Part shown: positions 56,422 through 64,000 of the stretch, piece after piece | How the letters are laid out: each line of letters starts with the position of its first letter | How positions within the stretch are numbered: the first letter of the stretch is position 1 | Source: Pempheris klunzingeri | Lineage: Eukaryota > Chordata > Actinopteri > Acropomatiformes > Pempheridae | Assembly: GCF_042242105.1 (NCBI RefSeq) | Contig: NC_092023.1 | Span: 16,597,433-16,661,432 of the forward strand | Direction of reading: 5' to 3' | Length of the DNA stretch: 64,000 nucleotides | Made by a program: the position numbers and the translations under genes | Notes under the pieces: model-generated | What the model was told of the DNA's origin: nothing | Database searches by the model: none | What the model saw: the letters and a program-made list of their open reading frames with translations, nothing else

Positions 56422-57715
56422 AGACGGGATTTAAGCCTGAGACCTACTGGTCAGTCAACAAACCTGGGGACCAAATCCCCATGGACTCCAGGGACGGAAA
56501 CCCCGCTGCTGACAGATCTGAGCCACACACACACAGACAGGTTTGTTAGAACTAACATGGGAACACACACACAAAACAGATTTTAAGCACAAACACAAAC
56601 ATGCAGATTTAAGACTAATTCAACAACAAACAAAAGAACTGGGTATCAGTCACATGCTAACTGATGCTAACCGTGTTTCTTTGCCACATGACTCTACTTT
56701 TACTTTAAATTTGAAACACACAATTTATTTAAAATACTTCATGACTTAAATGCAGGATTTTCACCTATAATGTATTTCATGTAATCACTATACACACACT
56801 CCCACCTCCCTTTTTCCATTCAGGTGTATTACACAACAGCGGGGGCACAGCAGTTCACACCTGTCGCCAGGGGGCAAATAACAACAGGGACTGACAACAC
56901 ACACACATGCACACAAGCAAAAAACAACACGCGAAACCCGCACACACAGATGAAACAGGGAGACATATTGAGCATGCAGACACAGCACATAAGTAGCAAG
57001 TAAAACACATAGACATGCATTGCAGAGTAAATGCTGGTGAAAATATTAGCGTTAACACACACGTGCAAACGCACATACAGGATCTATCTGCTTGTGCCAA
57101 CTTCCACACCAACATGAAAGCCTATAATTTTATTATCATTAATGCCTGAGTGCGTGGAAAGTTCAGCTGCTTTTCTGAAACCTTGAGGCTTCAGCCTGTG
57201 GTTTCTGCTAATGTCAGCGGGTATCAGCAGCCGCCCAGCGGCAGCGAGTGTAACCCTGCCGATCTGTCAGCGAATAGGAGGATGGCAATACCACATTGGA
57301 AAAATACGGGCTTCGTTTTTAAATGTAAATAGGCAAATGGGAGGCAAATAATGCTCCATAAGTTCACTTGAAGGCACTCACTGTGATAATTAGTGCCTTT
57401 ACAAAAATTATGAAAATTCACCGAATTGGAGATAATAAAAATAGCATACCTATTTCCTGTTTATTTGGTTCTCAGTGTGAAATTTTTGACATAAACTGTT
57501 GAAACGTGAATGCATTGTCCATTTGCCACAGAATCACTTAAAGTAGTCTCAGAATTGGGATATTGACCTGCAGGTTGTACCAGACATAACTTGTCATAAA
57601 TCTGACTTGAAATGTTTCACTTTTTATTTTTGTACCAAGTCCTCATATTCCCAGACATGATTTATCGTACGTATATTACTCTTCAAATAACAAAATTATT
57701 GTCTGTTTTGTGCTT

Positions 57716-57934
57716 TTAACCCTTACACACAGTGCGGGTCAAATTTGACCCGTTTCATAACATTATAAAGGTACCTGAGCTGCCATTTCAGTGACATGGC
57801 AGGAAGACTTGGTGTGCATAGGCTATTTAGACATTCTAAATAGATCTCTAGTTCAAAATTTGGTATAGACACTATGAGGGAATTCTTGGATCATGCTGTG
57901 AAGGCATAAAATATGAACAGTATGTAAGGGTTAA
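57716..57934. mobile_element. piggyBac-type MITE
   Basis: TTAA at both ends (57716-57719 and 57931-57934) flanks inverted termini CCCTTACA and TGTAAGGG. An 18-base perfect palindrome with core GGTCAAATTTGACC lies at 57735-57752, as seen near the ends of piggyBac-like elements. The interior is ~210 bp and non-coding. Confidence 0.8.
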
Positions 57935-60523
57935 GTTTATCCATGTCGGATTTCTTTTGTCTGTTAATTAAAGTACAAAGAAGAAGAAGAAGAATTAGAT
58001 GAAACAGAGCTACAGAGTAAAAAGCAAATAGATGTGGTTTGAATCCTAAGTAACAGATTTAGCATGACTGTGTTTTTGTCTTTTTCTTTACATTTCTTGT
58101 TTTGGTTTTCTTTGTGTTCCTGAGTTTTATCTTTATGGTAACCAGACAAATGTTCTGTGTGGCTCTGCTGCTCTTCCATTGGTCCAATAAACTGCCATAT
58201 ACACAGAAGACAGCCTGGTAAGTGATTCAAGACTTCTACAGTACTCCAGGCTACTTGCATTTATTGTGAGCAAATGCTGGCTGGCTTGTAAGCTGCATCC
58301 ATGCTGACCCAGGTAAATCTGGAAATGCTTTATAATGCTGCATGTCTTTACACTCAAACTCCAAGTCAGTGGGAAAAAACTGCTAAATCTTTTATTTGCT
58401 CAGCAAACAGAAAAACCTGTTGATAAGTGCCGTCTGGTGTATTCACATGAGCTGCAACTTCAAACAACACCGGCATCAAGTTAATGACGAATAATTTGAA
58501 CTGTGCCATTAAACAACTCTGCAGGGTTTTTTTTATTTAGAGAAATTTAAATGACATGTTTCACTTGGTTTTTCTTATTAATGACAATGTTTTTAACGTA
58601 TTCCATATTAAATGTTCTGTTTCTCTGCAATTCTGTGAACTGTTTGGTAAAGGTCTATAAATCAAGTTTTATTGTACTTATTATAAATATTGTTTAATAA
58701 TTCAAGCCCAACATCAAGCCACCAGCACTCGAGTGGCGCTTATGACAGTTTACTCGTCACTCGATGTTTGCTCTGCTTTTCAGAAATACAGTTCTTGTGC
58801 AATGCAGAGCTGACAGAGATTGTTTATTATCAAGAATCTGAAGCAGTTATCGCCCTCTATCACTTCTACCCTGAGGCAAATTTAAGTTGGCTTTGAAGAA
58901 ACATTCCAGTCATGTTGTGTCACCTTACACCGATTAACCCTTGAGTCCAATCACACAATAACCTGACTGTGGATGACTTTTCTGATTAAATAATGTATTT
59001 AAAAAGTTGACCTGCCAATTCTCTGAACACTGCTTGCTTTATGTGTTATTAAAAGACATGAATACATAAAGTAGAAAAAATATCTCAGAATCCTTTGCAT
59101 GGGTTTTTCCTTGGCTTACCCTCTGGTTGCTAAATAAAAGCAGAGTTTGTTTGAGGAAATCTGACCATATGTCATCAAATATCTAGACATGATCCTCAAA
59201 CATGATAGCTGCGTTTACCTGAATTCAGTATGGCCTATGAGGTGCTATGAGGTAAGGGTAAGGTAAATGTTCATGTTGGCTGCTTGATAAGATTGTGACA
59301 TTTAACAAATCTATTCATCCGTTTGACTGAAGAGCTGAGAGAGACAGTGTACAGTTGTGTAAAGAAAAAACGAGGATTATAAGTCAGGATGCTTATCTAT
59401 CTGTGCAGCATGGAGGCTGATTGATACATACATACATGAGCTACATTTTGGTGAAACACATTGCAAACATGTGTATCCCTTTTTCTTCACAGCAAATGGT
59501 TGTAAATATGACATAAAATATGGATTATCCAGTCCAGTCTGGTGGTTGACTGGGCTCCTTAAAAACTGGGGAGGGGGGTTGGTGTCCATGGCTCTAGACT
59601 GAAGGACCTGGCATGCTGCTAAGTCCTTTTTAATACACGACATAGCTAACTTAATGCTAAGCTGACATAACCTGGCTGAGGGGGTCAAGAGATAGAGAGG
59701 AACCAGAGCTACATGTTTAGTTCTATGACTTTAATCACAGAAGAAACATGATTATCATAACTGTAGTGTCCAAATTATAGCAAAATATTCACATAATAAA
59801 ATGCTACTTAATATTATAGCTGATTTGAGAGGTTCTGGTCTGACTACTGAGAGGTTTTCAGATTGTGAAGCAACAGTTAGAGGTGGTCTAACTGCCTATA
59901 AAGTCAGAAGAAAGATGCAAATGGACACAGAGAGACAGATCTACTCTGAGGTGAAGACATGAGCAAACACAAACCTTAAGAACACCACAGCAGGCAAATT
60001 ATAAATAAGAAGAAATTAATTTTGCGCTCAGCCTGAACACACATCCTGTTGTAAATTACTTAAACTACTGCAGTTCAAATTTTCAAAGCTCTTCATATTC
60101 CCCATAATGTTGATGATAAAGGGGCTGCTAATCATGAAGTTTTACTTTTTCCATGTTTTGTCCAACAACATCAATTGCAGAAATTTTGACCTTGAACCAT
60201 CTTTAAACAGAGCAAACCTCTGGACAGCTGTGGCCACCTGGCTTTCAAGATAAAGCCCTAAGGTGTCCCAACTCATAGAGACAGAGGGCTCAAAGAAATC
60301 ACCACAAACTGCTGATTATGAGGCTGGAGGGGCTCAGGGCTTCATTAAGTGAACTCATGAAGTGTGTGAGAGGTCAAAGCCCACGCAGCGCTGCCTAATA
60401 AGAACAGCAGCACCCCTCCACACCCCTCTCAGGCTCCTCCGCCCTGTCAGACACTGGGCCTGTCAGTTAGAATCCCGGACCTCCTTACTGGTCCAGTAAG
60501 CCTGCCTAGTAACCACTAACCAC

Positions 60524-60580
60524 TGTGTGTGTGTATGTGGGTGCGTGTGTGTGTGTGTGTATGTGTGTGTGAGAGAGAGA
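60524..60580. repeat. (GT)n(GA)n compound microsatellite
   Basis: Interrupted GT run followed by a short GA run. Confidence 0.85.
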
Positions 60581-61587
60581 TATATAAGGAAGTTTAATCT
60601 GATTGAATCTTTAAAATTAGACATCTACTTTGGTTATATAATGCATCTCAGTTGGACAGATGTGATCAGATTCAGAGTTGTGTCCTCTTCATGATGATTA
60701 TTTTGTCTCACCACCACAGGTCACGTGTCTCGTGTCCAAAGACCAAAGACGTCCTGAAATATTTGGAACACTTGTGGATTACAAGCAGTTGTTCCCAAAT
60801 TCTGAATCCTGCCCTGTTTGTCCCAGAAATTTGACTAAACCCAAGTTATTTATAGACTAACATTTAATACTGATCATTGTGAAACATTTATTTTGTGTTG
60901 CCTTCAGCTTAAAATTTAAAAGTCTGTAGCCTACATGAGATATTACTGTAGTCTGGTTTTTTTTAGTCATGTACAGTAGTGCGACTAACTGGTGACTGTG
61001 ACACTTAGCTATGACACTAAGTTAAAACATTTATCGAGGGAAATTAAACCATCCATTGCTGACTGGGAGCCTGGTGTCCCAGGAGCTGCGTAACATCCAG
61101 TCAAAGTCAAGCACATTACCGCAGGACCAGGGGGAGCAGGGACGAAAATACCCATAGATCTTTGCTGTACAGAATGTTACCAGTGTTACATACAATACAG
61201 TCACTGTGTTTCTTTTTCGTATTGACAGACAGTCAACTTTGTAAACAAAAATAGTCTGTTTTAGCAATTACTCTTGATTTTGATGTGTTTGTTGGCACTG
61301 GAGGCCCCGTCCACCATGGCCACGTGACCTGCACATGCCTGACTACCCTGTCCCGAAACCTTCTCTGCCACAGAGGTCGGGTGGATGGACGGATCCACTA
61401 CACATCAGACGTTTCTGGTTTCCAAGTGACAGTCAGTGTTGCCTGTTTTTAACTGTGACCATGAGCGCTCTTTAACCTTTACCATGTGGTTAGTATTGTA
61501 GCCATGACGACAAGGGTCCCCATCCTTTAAAAAATATGTGTTGTCACATCATTTTCAAAGTGATTTGTAACAGCATTGGAAGGCACA

Positions 61588-61620
61588 GATGATGATGATG
61601 ATGATGATGACAATGATGAC

Positions 61621-61651
<31 letters not shown>
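61588..61651. repeat. (GAT)n trinucleotide microsatellite
   Basis: About 20 GAT units with one interruption near 61611. Confidence 0.9.
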
Positions 61652-62007
61652 TCAAGGACAAACAACATGTGGAGGACATAAATATAAAATTCTGTTTAAC
61701 CTTTTAAACTGTGATATTTCCTTTAAAAACGTTGTTCTCCAGGCCTGCATGAAAGCGTCATCTTTCTGTCACTTGATGAAATATTAACAAAGAAATGAAA
61801 GGGACACTACATCCATCGAACTATGAATCTTAAAAGGCACTTCTACACTTGTTTTCCAGTCATTCATCTAGACTTACAAACAAAGTGTCTGTTTTATTGT
61901 TTTGACCAAAGTCTGACAGCAGAGACGCTGGCAGGCTGATCACTGATCTGTGTGTTTGTCTTGTTAGAACATCAACACTTAAAGTACTGCTGGCTGTTTC
62001 CGGACTC

Positions 62008-62060
62008 TGTGTGTGAGTGTGTGTGTGTGTGCGTGTGTGTGCGTGTGTGAGCGTGCGCGT
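62008..62060. repeat. (GT)n microsatellite
   Basis: GT run with GC interruptions. Confidence 0.85.
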
Positions 62061-62678
62061 GTTTGTGCTTATGATCAGAGTGTGTAAATCTCTGAGACAG
62101 AAGGTATCGACTCTGTCCACTGACTACACACACACATACAGACCAAACTAACCTGACTACATGCCTAACCACACTCACACACACACTCCAGGCTGTCCCC
62201 GCTCTGTCAGTAGCTGGCAGTCCCTCTCTCTTTCCGACTCCAAGTTGATGAAAGCGGTGAGGCGGTTGCCGTGACTGCAGCGGTGGCAGCAAGCAAAAGA
62301 CGCCGTCATTAAGTGCTACAGCTTGTTTCCACAACAGCATATCAGTGATTATTATAAGGTCTCACTTCCTGGTTTGGCATCCCCACAGCGACAAACAACC
62401 AAAACTATTACAGAGGAGGGGCCAGTCGGGCGCCAGTCACCTCTGAGGTGTGTTGAGTTGACACGATTAGAACAACAAATACACAACGGCTGCAGGAAGT
62501 CTGAGAGTTCAACCTCCTGTTACACAATCAATCACTTCTTACACATTTCTAACTCCATCTGATCCTCCGGGTGCTTTCACTTGCAGGCTAGTTGTCTTTA
62601 TTGTAGAGGTCATCAATAGTACAATCATAGACTGTATAAAAGAAGTGGACTTTGCCACCAGCCAAGAATGTGGATTTC

Positions 62679-62703
62679 TGTGTGTGGTGTGTGTCTGTGT
62701 GTG

Positions 62704-62738
<35 letters not shown>
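62679..62738. repeat. (GT)n then (GA)n microsatellite
   Basis: GT-rich stretch followed by about 15 GA dinucleotides. Confidence 0.85.
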
Positions 62739-62740
<2 letters not shown>

Positions 62741-62989
62741 GTATTCTTCAGACAGAGAGTACATAACACTGGTGGTTTTAAGTATCCCTTAACGTGTTCT
62801 TCAGACATGACAATACAGATTCTGAAAGAGAGGCGTTGGGTTGAAAATATTATGATACCAAAGAAGAAGAGTTCCCTATTCTCTCAGGCTGCTTCACTGA
62901 GGGATTTTAAAACTTATTGAAGCTTATTAGAGAGCGAATTCTGCTGCCTGTTTTAGGAACTAAAAAACTTTTAATTTAATATTTTATAA

Positions 62990-63350
62990 TAAGATAAGAC
63001 CATGAGAGTTTCTGGTCTATCAGTGCCTAAATCATTTGGTTTGTTTGGTGTTTTAGCTTGTTTGTGTTAGTTCAGATCCAACACAATATTTGTGCAACAA
63101 ACAATAACTCAAAGTCACACAATAACACAAACAGAACCAATCGAGGCAGCAGTACACCAGCAACTCCTGTGTCCTGCTAAGTAAAATTATCACTTCTGTG
63201 GATGGAGTCTGGTGGCTTTGAAAAGAGCGATATAATAGCTGTTTGTGGTTAAAAAGGATCTTACAGGTCTGTCTCTGTAGGGATGCTTTCCATAATGCTG
63301 TCAGACACTTAGACTAGCAATCTGAGCCTGTCAGTGGAAAAAAAACAGCC
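62990..63350. repeat. Second copy of the dispersed repeat
   Basis: Shares with 49841-50160 the phrases GAGTT(G/T)CTGGTCTA, CACCAGCAACTCCTG / GACCAGCAACTCCTG and GCTAAGT(A/G)AAATTA in the same order. An inverted CACAA-rich arm lies between them. Confidence 0.45.
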
Positions 63351-64000
63351 CTTTTAGAGAACGTACTTAGATCAGGTACAGTTGCCCTGAGGAATTATGC
63401 AGTCATTGCAGCCCGTTGCACAGCTGCCTGCTGAGGCGATCTACTGGACCAATTCCAAATCATTTAACCCCGGTCACATTATTGTCCTCAACTACCTAAA
63501 ATCAGCTTTTCACAGTATTTGCAGTTTGCAGGAGAAACTTTCCATGTTTTGCCCTACTAGCAGTAAGGATCATAAATATTAGGCCTAAATCTAAAAGTAG
63601 TCTTTCAATTTTCATTCTTTACTCCTGTACCTATCAGTGAGCATGCACAGACATCAACATGAACGAAAAGGCTCATTTTCCTCTGTGGCGTGACGCGATG
63701 CATTAAAAGACACAAGCAAGTCAAAAAGCAGACAATCAATATCAGAGAGCTTGACCAAAAAAATTCTCAACACAAGTTTGAACTAACTGTTTTTTTCTAA
63801 ACTCCCAATGCTGAGGAGGTCCAGAAGATCAGGTTGCACAAGTTGTCTAAGTTGGACCTTGTTGACTGTTGACTTGCATCAGTATTGCTAATGTTTTTGA
63901 TTTAGTGTTAGTTTTGTTGTAGATATGAAATATCCAAACATAGCTGCTAATGTGCTGCAGTCTTTTGTCTGTTTGTCACCTAATCCTTCCATTGGAGAAT

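Larger units (their letters stand above)
53219..57715. other. Non-coding right flank, second part
   Basis: No supported gene. Contains a hexanucleotide repeat, a possible promoter-like patch (53877-53941), a CA run, a DR1 motif near 56408 and a GC-richer stretch at 57140-57330 that could be a conserved element. The open frame on the minus strand at 55637-55912 has no recognisable family. Confidence 0.5.
57935..64000. other. Non-coding right flank, third part
   Basis: No supported gene. Contains several microsatellites and a second copy of the dispersed repeat near 62990-63350. Open frames at 61860-62340 and 62645-62920 are carried largely by GT/CA and GA repeats. Confidence 0.55.

Noticed and set aside
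57140-57330. Possible exon (60-codon frame)
   Set aside because: GC-richer and perhaps conserved, but no protein family or splice sites that I can support.
61860-62340. Overlapping minus-strand frames near 62 kb
   Set aside because: Mostly translated GT/CA repeat.

Overview
The window looks like nuclear DNA of a ray-finned (teleost) fish. The support is long CA/GT microsatellites, an L2-like LINE tail, hAT and piggyBac-type DNA-transposon relics, and intron-less vertebrate-type tRNA genes without an encoded CCA. I see no convincing protein-coding exon of a host gene. The short open frames in the flanks have no family signature, and those inside the central array are read straight through tRNA genes and spacers.

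Layout. 1-7530: non-coding flank with microsatellites. 7531-8600: minus-strand relic of a hAT transposase (ZBED5/SCAND3-like lineage). 8601-9315: a tRNA-Pro pseudogene split by a hAT-type MITE, with an 8-bp target duplication inside the A box. 9316-9917: decayed array edge with one more tRNA-Pro pseudogene. 9918-49260: a very regular tandem array of 114 tRNA-Pro units, all on the minus strand, one every ~345 bp. 49261-49389: truncated last spacer. 49390-64000: non-coding flank with microsatellites, a MITE, an L2-like LINE 3' end, a piggyBac-type MITE with TTAA ends and a dispersed repeat family.

The array is a higher-order repeat (HOR). Six unit types recur left to right as A-B-C-D-E-F with start-to-start spacings 352, 342, 342, 358, 343 and 351 bp, which sum to 2088 bp. 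A encodes anticodon TGG, B encodes CGG, D and F encode AGG, and C encodes either AGG or TGG. E is a pseudogene (T arm ruined) in all 18 copies. The HOR recurs 19 times plus a partial 20th, and C varies from 0 to 2 copies. By my count 93 units look structurally whole (43 AGG, 30 TGG, 19 CGG, 1 with anticodon ATG), 18 are E pseudogenes and 3 are D copies lacking most of the T arm. A second level of duplication is visible: about 4165 bp, at 13382-17546 and 17547-21711.

Together the array supplies all three eukaryotic proline isoacceptors from one locus that evolves like a satellite: unequal exchange, homogenisation, and occasional changes of the anticodon. Block numbers below count HORs from left to right, each starting at a type-A unit. 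tRNA base numbers follow the standard tRNA scheme. 'Anticodon complement' gives the plus-strand bases whose reverse complement is the anticodon.
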